A stretch of DNA of 64,000 nt from an uncultured Bacteroidales bacterium (lineage in GTDB: Bacteria; Bacteroidota; Bacteroidia; Bacteroidales; Muribaculaceae). A program made the position numbers and the translations under genes. Under the pieces are notes generated by a model that had not been told where the DNA came from, ran no database searches, and was given only the letters and a program-made list of their open reading frames with translations. This document shows positions 45,595-54,315 of this stretch, piece after piece. Numbering within the stretch: the first letter of the stretch is position 1; every line of letters starts with the position of its first letter. Location: NCBI GenBank assembly GCA_947176235.1, contig CAMWPM010000004.1, positions 26,291 to 90,290 of the forward strand. The letters run 5' to 3'.

Positions 45595-48003
45595 TCAGTC
45601 GAAGGCACCGGAAAGGCTTTCCTCCACCACTTCTTCTTCCACGAAGTCGGCATCGGAGAATTCTTTTTCGCAGAGGTCGAACGTGGGCTGGGGGAACCGG
45701 ACGTCCTGCTTGTAGGGGAGCGTCGGATCGGCATAGACCGAACTCATGTAGCGCCCGTAGATCGGTAGAGCCATGGAGGCGCCCTGTCCGTAAGCCATGC
45801 TGTTGAAGTGGATGAAGCGTTCCTCTCCGCCAACCCATACGCCTGACACCAGTTCGGGCGTGAAGCCCATGAACCATCCGTCGGAGTTGGAGTTGGTCGT
45901 ACCGGTCTTACCACCCATGTTGGCGGTGATGTTGAATGGCGGGCGGCGCAGGCGGTTGCCGGTACCGCCGTCAACCACATTTTGCAGAATGGACACAATC
46001 TTGAACCATGCCGGCTCGCTGATCACCTCGGTGTGCTTGGTGGTGAACTCGCTGATGGTGTTGCCGTTGGCGTCGGCTATCGCGGTGACGAACACCGGCT
46101 CGGCGCGCATACCGCGGTTGGCAAACGCCGAATAGGCGCCCACCATCTCTTTCACCGACACCTCGCATGGTCCGAGACAGAGTGACATCACAGGGTCGAT
46201 GTGGTTGGTGATACCGAAGTTGTGGAGGTTGCGAACGAGCGTGGCAGGCGAAAGCTGGCTCATCAGACGTGCCGAAATCCAGTTGTTGGAGTTGGTGAGT
46301 GCCCATCGCAGATCCACCATCTCGCCCACACGGGCGGATCCGGCATTGCGTGGCGACCAGGGGCGTCCCACTTCGTCGATGATTGTGGGCTGCTCGTTGA
46401 GGAATTCGTCGCAGGGTGTGAATCCTTCCTCCATAGCGTAGGTGTAGAGGAACGGCTTGATGGTCGATCCGATCTGGCGGCGTCCGGTCGACACCATGTC
46501 GTACTGGAAGAAACTGAAGTTGGGACCGCCTACGTAGGCTTTGACATAGCCGGTGCGCGGATCCATCGACATGAAGCCCGTGCGGAGGAAATGCTTGGTG
46601 TAAAGGATCGAGTCGCGGGGGGTAAGGGTGGTGTCAACGAGCCCGTCGTAGCTGAATACGTGCATGTCGACGGGAGTGTTGAAGGCGGCATCGATTTCCG
46701 AGTCGGAGGCACCGTTTTTCTTCATGACGCGATAGCGGTCGCTCTGCTTGATGGCGCGGTTGATGAGGGCGTCGATCTGAGCCTGCGACACTTCCTCGCG
46801 GTTGGTGGAATAGGGCGCTGACTTCACGCCTTTCTTCTCGCGGAAGAAGCTTGCCTGAAGCGAACGCATGTGTTCGTCGACAGCTTGTTCGGCATACGTC
46901 TGCATGCGTGAGTCGATCGACGTGTGGATGCGCAGCCCGTCGGTGTAGATGTCGTAAAGAGAGCCGTCGGGGCGGGGATTTTTGTCGATCCAGCCGTAGA
47001 GCGGATTGTTTTCCCAAGCGATTGAATCGTCGATGTATTTCTGTCCCTCCCAATCGAAGTAGTCCTTTTTGACTGGCTTGTGAGCCGTCAACATTCTGCG
47101 GAGCTCTTCACGGAAGTAGGGGGCGAGTCCGTCCTTGTGGTCGACGCGATGGAAGTCGAGGGTGAGTGGGAGAGCCTTGAGCGAGTCGGCTTCGGCGCGT
47201 GAGAGCATGTCGGCTTTCTCCATCTGGTCGATTACGGTGTTACGGCGGTTGCGGGTGCGCTCCTCGCGTCGCACGGGATTGTAATAGGCGGGATTCTTCA
47301 CCATGCCTACGAGCATTGCCGCCTCCTCCACCGTCAGGTCGTTGGCGTCCTTGCCGAAGTAGACGTGGGCAGCCGACTTGATGCCGACGGCGTTGTAGAG
47401 GAAGTCAAACTGGTTGAGATACATCTTTATGATCTCATCCTTGGAGTAGAACCGTTCAAGCTTCACGGCGATCATCCATTCGATGGGCTTCTGGAGAGCG
47501 CGCTGGAGCAGATTCTCGCTTTCGGGCGAGTAGAGCTGCTTGGCGAGCTGCTGGGTAATGGTGGAGCCGCCGCCGGCATTCTTCTGTCGAAGAAGCACCG
47601 TCTTGATTACGGCGCGCATCACAGCCTTAAGGTCGATGCCTGAGTGATCGAGATAACGGGAGTCCTCGGTGGCGATGAGGGCATTGATTACGTTGGGCGA
47701 AATCTCGTCGAAGTCGGCGTAGACGCGGTTGCCGGTGTTGCGGAAGTAGCGTCCCAGTTCCACGCCGTCGGCACTGTAGACCACCGTGGCGAATTTGTCG
47801 GCTGGATTCTTCAGTTCCTCGATCGGGGGCATGTAGCCTATCTTACCATTATATATAAGGGCAAAGAGGCTGATGACGCCTACCACTATCACTGCAAATC
47901 CGATCCACATCCATTTGATGATGCGCCGGGTGAGGGAACGGCGTGGCTTGCCGGTGTCGGCGGCTGCGTCGTGTATGTCGTTGTTGTCGTAGTCTTTTTC
48001 CAT
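45595..48003 (-). CDS. Penicillin-binding protein 1A (class A, bifunctional)
   Basis: The 802-residue protein has a short cytoplasmic tail and one membrane anchor (about 29-51). The GT51 glycosyltransferase has E113 in ATEDSRYLDHSGID and GGGSTITQQLAKQL. The transpeptidase has S513-x-x-K516 (STIKPF), S571-N-N573 and K698-TGT. It polymerises and cross-links peptidoglycan on the periplasmic face. The C-terminus is rich in Glu and Asp. It is monocistronic and diverges from the gene at 48131. Confidence 0.94.
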   Translation of the reverse strand: MEKDYDNNDIHDAAADTGKPRRSLTRRIIKWMWIGFAVIVVGVISLFALIYNGKIGYMPPIEELKNPADKFATVVYSADGVELGRYFRNTGNRVYADFDEISPNVINALIATEDSRYLDHSGIDLKAVMRAVIKTVLLRQKNAGGGSTITQQLAKQLYSPESENLLQRALQKPIEWMIAVKLERFYSKDEIIKMYLNQFDFLYNAVGIKSAAHVYFGKDANDLTVEEAAMLVGMVKNPAYYNPVRREERTRNRRNTVIDQMEKADMLSRAEADSLKALPLTLDFHRVDHKDGLAPYFREELRRMLTAHKPVKKDYFDWEGQKYIDDSIAWENNPLYGWIDKNPRPDGSLYDIYTDGLRIHTSIDSRMQTYAEQAVDEHMRSLQASFFREKKGVKSAPYSTNREEVSQAQIDALINRAIKQSDRYRVMKKNGASDSEIDAAFNTPVDMHVFSYDGLVDTTLTPRDSILYTKHFLRTGFMSMDPRTGYVKAYVGGPNFSFFQYDMVSTGRRQIGSTIKPFLYTYAMEEGFTPCDEFLNEQPTIIDEVGRPWSPRNAGSARVGEMVDLRWALTNSNNWISARLMSQLSPATLVRNLHNFGITNHIDPVMSLCLGPCEVSVKEMVGAYSAFANRGMRAEPVFVTAIADANGNTISEFTTKHTEVISEPAWFKIVSILQNVVDGGTGNRLRRPPFNITANMGGKTGTTNSNSDGWFMGFTPELVSGVWVGGEERFIHFNSMAYGQGASMALPIYGRYMSSVYADPTLPYKQDVRFPQPTFDLCEKEFSDADFVEEEVVEESLSGAFD

Positions 48004-48046
48004 TGCGGGATGATGGGTGAGTTGAACACAAAAAGGGTAATTTCTG

Positions 48047-48078
48047 CAAAAGTAGTGAGATTGCGGGGAATATGCAAT
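48047..48078 (-). promoter_or_regulatory. Promoter of the PBP1A gene
   Basis: On the minus strand ATTG (48078-48075) and TACTTTTG (48054-48047) are 20 bases apart. The leader is about 40 bases. Confidence 0.65.
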
Positions 48079-48118
48079 TACTTTCGGCGACTTTTGGCAA
48101 TGCTAAGTTTTTTTTGCG

Positions 48119-48126
48119 TAAATTTG
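48119..48126 (+). promoter_or_regulatory. -7 promoter element close to the AlkD-like gene
   Basis: TAAATTTG matches the consensus. TTTG at 48093-48096 is a possible -33 box with a 22-base spacer. Four bases separate the -7 box from the first ATG at 48131. Confidence 0.6.
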
Positions 48127-48130
48127 CAGA

Positions 48131-48715
48131 ATGAACATCAATTCGCCACGATTCAATGCCATGCAGAGCGTAAAGCGGGAGTTTTTCGCCCTGCGCAACG
48201 GCGTGATAGCCGACGTGATGCGTCGTGCCGGCTCTCCCTTCCGCATCATTTTCGGGCTTAATCTGCCTCAGCTTGTGGAGATAGCGGGCAGATTCGGACC
48301 GGATGCCGAGCTTGCGCGTCTGCTTTGGGAAAATCGGTCGACGCGCTGCAGCATGCTCCTTGCGCCGATGCTGATACCGAAGGAGACGGTGGCGGAATCG
48401 GACGCCCTGCGGCTTGTGGAGGAGTCGCCTGACACAGAGGTGATCGACGTGCTCTGTCACCGTCTGCTGCGTCATCTCGACTTTGCCCCTGCCCTCGTCG
48501 GGATTCTCGCCGACAATGAGCGTGATCTTTCGCGCTATGCGGCGCTTCGCCTCGCGCTCAATCTGCTCAACATGGGGAAGGCTGATCCGGCGGCGCTCCG
48601 CCTCCTCGCCGAATCCGAACTGTCACGCACCGCTGCTCTCACAGCTCCCGTCAGCCGTCAGCTCCTCGATGAAATCTCCTTCCTGACCGACCCCGACGCC
48701 GACCTCTCAGAGTAA
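48131..48715 (+). CDS. HEAT-repeat protein related to DNA alkylation repair (AlkD-like)
   Basis: The 194-residue, all-helical protein contains the segments REFFALRNGVIADVMRRAG, IFGLNLPQLVEIAGRFG and ELARLLWENRSTRCSMLLAPML. The last resembles the helical-repeat core of AlkD-type DNA glycosylases, which remove alkylated bases. It is shorter than AlkD, and the catalytic aspartate cannot be placed with certainty, so it may only bind DNA or another partner. A second in-frame Met at residue 11 (48161) is an alternative start that would allow a normal leader. Its end overlaps the pseudogene at 48707 by nine bases, convergently. Confidence 0.6.
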   Translation: MNINSPRFNAMQSVKREFFALRNGVIADVMRRAGSPFRIIFGLNLPQLVEIAGRFGPDAELARLLWENRSTRCSMLLAPMLIPKETVAESDALRLVEESPDTEVIDVLCHRLLRHLDFAPALVGILADNERDLSRYAALRLALNLLNMGKADPAALRLLAESELSRTAALTAPVSRQLLDEISFLTDPDADLSE

Positions 48716-49526
48716 CCCTGCCATATAGACGGGCAGACATATTATATCCTGATCCTTGCTTAGATCTTTTGTATAGAGCAGGTATCGACGATTTATTCTC
48801 GATGAGTATTTTTCCTGAAATTCGTCGATAGACTTATGAGTCCTGTAACCTGACGATTTTACTTCAATCGGGGAGATTTTGTCCCTGTCACTTATAAGAA
48901 AATCTATTTCATAGGTGCGGGGTTCGGAATCATCGTTTGCTTTCTCTTTAAAAGTGTAGTAGTAGAGCTTGTGACCGGAACTTCTAAGAAGCTGCGCCAC
49001 CACATTCTCAAATATATAGCCTAAATCTGTCGGGAGTTTGTCAAGAAGTAGTTTCCGATAGATTTCATTGTCGGTGTATTCTCTGTCACGATACACAAGG
49101 GTCACAAATAAACCGGTGTCAGCCAGATACATTTTAAAGTTGCCGTAGTTGGCGTGCATAGCCAGCCCGACGCTCGGATCATTGGCATGGAATGCAAAAT
49201 TGACGGTCTTTGGGATAGAACTGTACTTCGTCAAAAATTATCACTGACTCACGAGGTGGCAATGTGCGACCGATAATAGTGCTTAACCTCAGAAAGAACT
49301 GATTCAGGTCGGACACGTAATTAAATATGTCGAGCACGTCCTCGCTCGCGTTGGCAAAGTCGATTATTACATAATCCTTATATTCTTTTTTTGCAAATTC
49401 CTCAGCGATTGTGGATTTTCCGATGCGTCGGGCGCCTTCAATAAGGAGTGCATACTGTCCTTTTGACCAATTTTTCCAATCGGCCATTTTATCGTAAATC
49501 TTGCGCTTGAAAATTCGTGTAGGCAT
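48707..49526 (-). pseudogene. AAA/DUF4143 ATPase gene with internal deletion
   Basis: Two frames belong to one broken gene. The first (49526-49179) carries the N-terminal AAA_14 region with Walker A GARRIGKS, VIIDFA and Walker B VIIFDEVQFYP. The second, in another frame and readable from about 49200 to 48707, carries the C-terminal DUF4143 part (MYLADTGLFVTLVYRD; LGYIFENVVAQLLRSSGHKLYYYTFKE; EIDFLISDRDKISPIEVKSSGY). Intact members of this family are about 400 residues or more, so some 150-200 codons between Walker B and the C-terminal domain are missing, with a frame change at about 49200. These ATPases are accessory and often lost. Confidence 0.8.
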
Positions 49527-49555
49527 GTTGTGGCGTAATCATTTGATTTCAAGTG

Positions 49556-49563
49556 CAAATATA
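49556..49563 (-). promoter_or_regulatory. -7 element upstream of the broken AAA gene, abutting the 33-bp repeat
   Basis: On the minus strand TATATTTG matches TAnnTTTG. The position of its -33 box would fall inside the first repeat unit. Confidence 0.4.
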
Positions 49564-49568
49564 ATGGT

Positions 49569-49700
49569 TTTGTACGTGCTGGCGAAATTTTTAGAGGCTA
49601 ATTTGCACGTGCTGGCGAAATTTTTGAGGGGCGATTTGCACGCGTGGGCGAAATTTTTGGAGACGAATTTGCACGCGCTGGCGAAATTTAGGTGTGCCGT
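49569..49700 (+). repeat. 33-bp tandem repeat, four units
   Basis: Units start at 49569, 49602, 49635 and 49668, each beginning TTTGYACG and containing GGCGAAATTT. The units differ by several bases each, mainly in the last third. The length is 11 codons, so every frame stays open through the array. On the plus strand it would encode an LH.LAKFL...-type repeat. No spacers are present, so it is not a CRISPR array. Confidence 0.9.
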
Positions 49701-49709
49701 AGGTGCGAA

Positions 49710-50183
49710 TCAGAAGGATGTGAATGCGAGGGGGAGGAGGGAATGGACGGAGGGGAGGTGATAGATTTCGTTACGGCCTACCAGAAGCAGATCCACGTCG
49801 TGTCCAGCCAGCTTTTCATACTCCAGCAGAGACTGTCGGCATGCTCCGCAGGGCGGGATAGGCTGTGTGACGAGTTCGCCCGAGGCATCGCGAGCAGCCA
49901 CGGCTATCGACTGAAACCGCGCCTCGGGATATTGTGCCCCCGCATAAAAGCAGGCGCTGCGTTCGGCGCACGTGCCTGAAGGGAATGCGGCATTTTCCTG
50001 ATTACTGCCGGTGACGGTCACTCCATTGTCGAGCATTATGGCAGCCCCGACGTGGAAGCGGCTGTAGGGGGCGTAGGAGCGGCGGGTGGCGTCGATGGCT
50101 TTGTCGACGAGGGCGCTCTGAGCGGAGGTGAGCTCGTCGCGGTGGAGCACTTCGATTGGGGTGAGGATGTCTTTGCGTGTCAT
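49710..50183 (-). CDS. cdd: Cytidine deaminase
   Basis: The 157-residue protein is a homotetrameric-type cytidine deaminase. The zinc site is C72, C112 and C115 (TCAERSA and PPCGACRQ), with catalytic E74. SYAPYSRFHVGAAIML and GSNQENAAFPSG are the usual flanking segments. It converts cytidine and deoxycytidine to uridine forms for pyrimidine salvage. It is the third gene of a BI-1/MATE/cdd unit, 25 bases after MATE. Confidence 0.95.
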   Translation of the reverse strand: MTRKDILTPIEVLHRDELTSAQSALVDKAIDATRRSYAPYSRFHVGAAIMLDNGVTVTGSNQENAAFPSGTCAERSACFYAGAQYPEARFQSIAVAARDASGELVTQPIPPCGACRQSLLEYEKLAGHDVDLLLVGRNEIYHLPSVHSLLPLAFTSF

Positions 50184-50208
50184 GGTTGAGGAGATAGGTT
50201 AGTGGTAA

Positions 50209-51570
50209 TCAGGAATAAAATTGCTGTGCGCGGCGTCCGGAGGTGGTGCGCAGGAAGAAGAACAGGAATAGCCCGGCAGCCAGAAAGAGCGACACCGAGA
50301 AGCTCAGGATCAGACCGTAGAGTCCGAGTCCGACGGGGAAAGCGAGGATGTAGGTGGCGGGTATGCCTACCACCACATAGCTTATGAATGCGATCCAGAG
50401 CATGGGCATGACGTGGGCGGTGCCTCGCAGCGCACTGGCGAATGTGATCTGTGTGGCGTCGCCGAGCTGGTAGGCGATGAGAGGGACAAAGGCGGTCACG
50501 GTGAGGGCGATGACAGCTTCGTCCTCGGTGAAAAATCCCACGAGATGCCTGCCGAGAATGATGTAGGTGAGGCAGGTGATGGCAGTGAGGGTGAGGATGA
50601 CGTGGTAGCCCGACATCGCCACGTGGCGCATTGCCTTGACGTCGCCTTCGCCTTTGGCATTGGCTACGAGCACCGAGATGCTGACGCCTATACTGTAGTA
50701 GATGGAGAAGCCGAGAGTGCTCAGTACGATGATCACCTGAAATGAAGCGAGTTCGAGTGCTCCGAGCCAACCAGCCATAAGGGCTGCCACGCTGAATGAT
50801 CCTGACTCCATCGCCGACTGCATGGAGACGGGCCAGGAGGTGCGGTTGATAGTCCGGAGGCGTTCGGAAGTCATGGCGGGCTGCCGGAATCCTTCGGCAT
50901 ATCCGCGGTTGCGTCGGCGCATGAAGAAGATGAGCACAAGCACAACAGGACAGATGAGGCGCGCCACGAGTGTGGAGATGCCGGCTCCGGTCAGACCCAT
51001 TTCGGGGAATCCGAGGTTACCGTAGATGAAAAGCCAGTTGCCGAAGATGTTGAGAGCGTTGGCGCCGAGGATTATCCACATCGGAGTGCTGGAATCCTTG
51101 ATGCCATAGCTCCACTGTGCAAATGCGTTGAAGAGGGCGATCGGCACGATCCCGAAGAGATAGAGCACGAAGTATGGCCGGATGAGCGGCAGAAGCTGGT
51201 GTGGCTGTCCGAGGCGGTCGAGGTTGAAGTAGATCGCCGTCATGATGCCTGTGACCAGCAGGGCGAAAAGGACGTTGAGCAGGACACCGGCTTTCATCAG
51301 GCGTCCGATCGAATGATCCTTTTTCTGTGCGAACAGGGCTCCCACCAGGGGAGTGAGACCGTAGGTGAAGCCGATACAGGCGAAGATGGCGGTATTGAAG
51401 ATGCCGTTGACAAACGAAGCCGATGCGAGGGCTTCGGTGGAGTAGCGGCCCACCATTATGTTGTCGGCAAATCCGACAACAATCATCCCGACCTGCCCGA
51501 TGAGAATGGGCAGACCGAGACGTATTATTCTTAGGTATTCTTCTTTATATTTCTGCGGTATCAGCGACAT
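50209..51570 (-). CDS. MATE-family efflux transporter (NorM type)
   Basis: The 453-residue, twelve-span protein has the MATE features. These include LGLPILIGQVGMIVVGFADNIMVGRYSTEALA in the first helices and NALNIFGNWLFIYGNLGFPEMGLTGAGIST in the fourth-fifth helix region, with a second MatE domain in the C-terminal half. It should export cationic compounds with sodium or protons. Its ATG overlaps the stop codon of the upstream BI-1 gene by one base (TGATG), so the two are coupled. Confidence 0.92.
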   Translation of the reverse strand: MSLIPQKYKEEYLRIIRLGLPILIGQVGMIVVGFADNIMVGRYSTEALASASFVNGIFNTAIFACIGFTYGLTPLVGALFAQKKDHSIGRLMKAGVLLNVLFALLVTGIMTAIYFNLDRLGQPHQLLPLIRPYFVLYLFGIVPIALFNAFAQWSYGIKDSSTPMWIILGANALNIFGNWLFIYGNLGFPEMGLTGAGISTLVARLICPVVLVLIFFMRRRNRGYAEGFRQPAMTSERLRTINRTSWPVSMQSAMESGSFSVAALMAGWLGALELASFQVIIVLSTLGFSIYYSIGVSISVLVANAKGEGDVKAMRHVAMSGYHVILTLTAITCLTYIILGRHLVGFFTEDEAVIALTVTAFVPLIAYQLGDATQITFASALRGTAHVMPMLWIAFISYVVVGIPATYILAFPVGLGLYGLILSFSVSLFLAAGLFLFFFLRTTSGRRAQQFYS

Positions 51571-52292
51571 CAGTTACGCGAGTTGCCGAAGAAGCGGAGA
51601 AGCATCAGGAAGAGGTTGATGAAGTCGAGATAGAGGTTGAGGGCGCCGATGGTGGCAAGGCGGGAGGAGTCAAAGCCGGGAGCCTGCTCGGCGATGTTCT
51701 TGATCTTCTGGGTGTCGTAGGCGGTAAGACCGATAAAGATGATGACGCCCAGACCCGATACGATCCATTCGAAGGTGCTGTTAGCCCAGAAGATGTTGAC
51801 CACGCAGCAGATGATGAGTCCGAAGAGGGCCATCGTCAGGATGGAGCCGATGCGGGTGAGGTCCTTCTCGGTGAAGTAGCCGTAGACGCTCATTGCTCCG
51901 AAGGTGCCGGCAGTGATGAGGAATGTCTTGAAGATCGACACCGGGGTGTAGACGGCGAATATCAGGGAAAGTGTCAGACCGTTGACGAGTGCGAACAGAT
52001 AGAACAGGGCTGTTGCCGTAGAAGGATTCATGCGGGTGAGTCGGGCGGAGATGTACATCACCAGTCCGATTTCGGCGATCGCAAGTCCCCAGTACACCCA
52101 GCGGTGATAGACCATGTAGGTCATGAACTGCTGACCGGTGGCTACGTTAGCCACGAGCCAGGCGATTGCGGCGGTGACGAGCAGGCCGAAGAACATCTTG
52201 ACGTAGACGCTGCGCATCACGTTGCTGACGCGGGCGTCGAGAGCCTGGCTGTCGGCGCCTCCGTAGTTATTGTTGAAATTGTAAGGATCCAT
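51570..52292 (-). CDS. Bax inhibitor-1/YccA family membrane protein
   Basis: The 240-residue, seven-span protein has the BI-1 signature. MRSVYVKMFFGLLVTAAIAW is the first helix, and LGVIIFIGLTAYDTQKIKNIAEQ contains the conserved Asp of the pH-sensing pair. Members are calcium/proton leak channels or protease modulators in the inner membrane. The role in this group is not settled. It heads the unit BI-1/MATE/cdd. Confidence 0.93.
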   Translation of the reverse strand: MDPYNFNNNYGGADSQALDARVSNVMRSVYVKMFFGLLVTAAIAWLVANVATGQQFMTYMVYHRWVYWGLAIAEIGLVMYISARLTRMNPSTATALFYLFALVNGLTLSLIFAVYTPVSIFKTFLITAGTFGAMSVYGYFTEKDLTRIGSILTMALFGLIICCVVNIFWANSTFEWIVSGLGVIIFIGLTAYDTQKIKNIAEQAPGFDSSRLATIGALNLYLDFINLFLMLLRFFGNSRN

Positions 52293-52372
52293 AGTTGTTT
52301 TGGTTTAAGTTAGTGTGATTGTAACGTGTGTGTGATGGATTTTTCTCATTGAGTGGCGACGCTGGTCACTCG

Positions 52373-52380
52373 CAAATATA
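52373..52380 (-). promoter_or_regulatory. -7 promoter element of the BI-1/MATE/cdd unit
   Basis: On the minus strand TATATTTG matches TAnnTTTG. The leader is about 75 bases. No clear -33 box is seen. Confidence 0.5.
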
Positions 52381-52423
52381 ACGTTTTGAAGCGCCGAATG
52401 TTCACCACACTTTTCGCCATCGC

Positions 52424-54214
52424 TTACATGCGCTCCGGCACGTTGATGCCGAGCAGTCCCATGGCGGTCTTCACCACGCGCGCCGTCATCCCGGAGATGG
52501 CAAGACGCAGGGAGCGGGTGGGCTCGTCGGTCTCGCGCAGGATCGAGCAATCGTGGTAGAACTGATTGTACTGCTTGACGAGGTCGTAAGTGTAGTTGGC
52601 GATAATCGCGGGGCTGAAGTTGCGTCCGGCCTCTTCCACGGTGGAGGGGAAGTCGGCAAGCGCCTGGATGAGGGAAATTTCCTTCTCGCAGGGCACCACG
52701 GCGGCGTAGTTGCCGACGGTCATTCCGGCTTCGGCTGCCTTGCGGAGAAGGGAGCGGATGCGGGCATAGGTGTACTGGATGAAAGGCCCGGTGTTGCCGT
52801 TGAAGTCGATCGACTCGCGGGGATCGAACGTTATGTTCTTGCGGGGATCGACCTTGAGGAGGAAGTATTTCAGTGCGCCGAGTCCCACTGTCTCAGCCAC
52901 GGCTTCGGACTCTTCGGAAGTCATGCCGTCGAGCTTTCCGAGTTCGCGCGACACTTCGCGGGCGTCGTTGACCATTTCGTCCATGAGGTCGTCGGCGTCA
53001 ACCACGGTGCCCTCGCGGCTTTTCATCTTGCCCTCGGGGAGCTCGACCATGCCGTAGGAGAAGTGCACCAGATCCTTGCCCCACTTGAATCCGAGCTTGT
53101 CGAGAAGGAGGGAGAGTACCTGGAAGTGATAGTTCTGCTCGTTGCCCACCACGTAGATCATGCGGTCGATGGGGTAGTCCTGATAGCGGAGTTTGGCTGT
53201 GCCGATGTCCTGTGTCATATAGACGGAGGTGCCGTCGCTTCGGAGCAGCAGCTTGTGGTCAAGTCCGTCGGGGGTGAGGTCAGCCCACACGGAGCCGTCG
53301 TCCTTACGGTACATGATTCCTTTCTCCAGACCCTCCATCACCTTCTCTTTGCCTTCGAGGTAGGTGTCGCTCTCGTAGTAGATCTTGTCGAAGTCGACGC
53401 CCATGCGGCGGTAGGTCTCGTCGAATCCGTCGTAGACCCAGCGGTTCATCATCGCCCACAGTTCGCGCACTTCGGGATCCTTCGCCTCCCACTTGCGGAG
53501 CATGGCTCGGGCTTCCTGCATCAGGGGGGATGCCGCCTCGGCTTCTTCCTTGGTCATGTTCTGTTTCTCCATCAGTTCAGCCACTTCAGCCTTGTAGTGC
53601 TTGTCGAAAAGCACGTAGAAGTCGCCGATCAGATGGTCGCCTTTCTTGCCTGCTTTTTCGGGTGTGATGCCGTCGCCCCACTTCTGCCATGCGAGCATCG
53701 ACTTGCAGATGTGAATGCCGCGGTCGTTGACGATGTTGGTCTTCACCACGCGGTTGCCGCACGCCTTGAGAATCTCGGAGAGGCTGAAGCCGAGGAGATT
53801 GTTGCGTACGTGCCCGAGGTGGAGGGGTTTGTTGGTGTTGGGGGATGAGTATTCCACCATCATAAGCGGGCTTTCGGGGGTGACTTCCTTGAGTCCGTAG
53901 TGGGGCTCTCCGGAGATGTGGAGAAGCACGGAGTTCCAGAATGTAGGCTCGATCACGATGTTGAGGAAGCCCTTGATGACGTTGAAGCGGTTGACTGCCG
54001 GCTCATTGTCCACGAGCCACTGACCGATTTCCTGCCCGACGGCTTCGGGTGACTTGCGGGCGGCTTTCACCCACGGGAACACCACAACGGTGAGGTTGCC
54101 CTCGAATTCCTTCTTTGTGGTGGTGGGCACGATTGACTCCGGAGCGGTGTCGACGCCGTAAAGCTCCTTGACGGCTGACGCTACGGCTTGCGAAATGATG
54201 TTGTCGATTGACAT
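52424..54214 (-). CDS. argS: Arginyl-tRNA synthetase
   Basis: The 596-residue class I synthetase has the HIGH-type motif HLGH in SPNTNKPLHLGHVRNNLLG. The segment ELPEGKMKSREGTVVDADDL stands at the place of KMSKS, and the C-terminal anticodon-binding DALR domain is present. The N-terminal additional domain is also there. It charges tRNA-Arg in the cytoplasm. It is a single-gene unit, with a -7 box TAAATTTG (54273-54266) about 50 bases upstream. Confidence 0.97.
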   Translation of the reverse strand: MSIDNIISQAVASAVKELYGVDTAPESIVPTTTKKEFEGNLTVVVFPWVKAARKSPEAVGQEIGQWLVDNEPAVNRFNVIKGFLNIVIEPTFWNSVLLHISGEPHYGLKEVTPESPLMMVEYSSPNTNKPLHLGHVRNNLLGFSLSEILKACGNRVVKTNIVNDRGIHICKSMLAWQKWGDGITPEKAGKKGDHLIGDFYVLFDKHYKAEVAELMEKQNMTKEEAEAASPLMQEARAMLRKWEAKDPEVRELWAMMNRWVYDGFDETYRRMGVDFDKIYYESDTYLEGKEKVMEGLEKGIMYRKDDGSVWADLTPDGLDHKLLLRSDGTSVYMTQDIGTAKLRYQDYPIDRMIYVVGNEQNYHFQVLSLLLDKLGFKWGKDLVHFSYGMVELPEGKMKSREGTVVDADDLMDEMVNDAREVSRELGKLDGMTSEESEAVAETVGLGALKYFLLKVDPRKNITFDPRESIDFNGNTGPFIQYTYARIRSLLRKAAEAGMTVGNYAAVVPCEKEISLIQALADFPSTVEEAGRNFSPAIIANYTYDLVKQYNQFYHDCSILRETDEPTRSLRLAISGMTARVVKTAMGLLGINVPERM

Positions 54215-54265
54215 GATTTCAGTTTATGCGGTTGGTTGATTTTTTTCAGTAGGTCAATTTCTGTG

Positions 54266-54273
54266 CAAATTTA
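54266..54273 (-). promoter_or_regulatory. -7 promoter element of argS
   Basis: On the minus strand TAAATTTG matches TAnnTTTG, about 50 bases before the start codon at 54214. No clear -33 box is seen. Confidence 0.5.
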
Positions 54274-54315
54274 GCAAAATGGCGCGATATTTGGAAATAT
54301 TTGATTGTGGGAGTA

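Noticed and set aside
49179..49234. TTG start codon for the second half of the AAA gene
   Set aside because: The TTG lies in sequence that codes for Walker B in the other frame. It marks the deletion junction and is not a real start.
49569..49700. Possible CRISPR array
   Set aside because: The units are contiguous and diverged, without unique spacers, and no cas gene is present in the window.
49501..49761. Plus-strand frame with 11-residue LAKFL repeats
   Set aside because: The frame stays open only because the repeat length is 33 bases. It runs antisense into the pseudogene promoter and has no promoter of its own.
52553..53848. Long plus-strand open frame (431 codons)
   Set aside because: It is antisense to argS, has no family resemblance, and reflects GC-rich codon bias.
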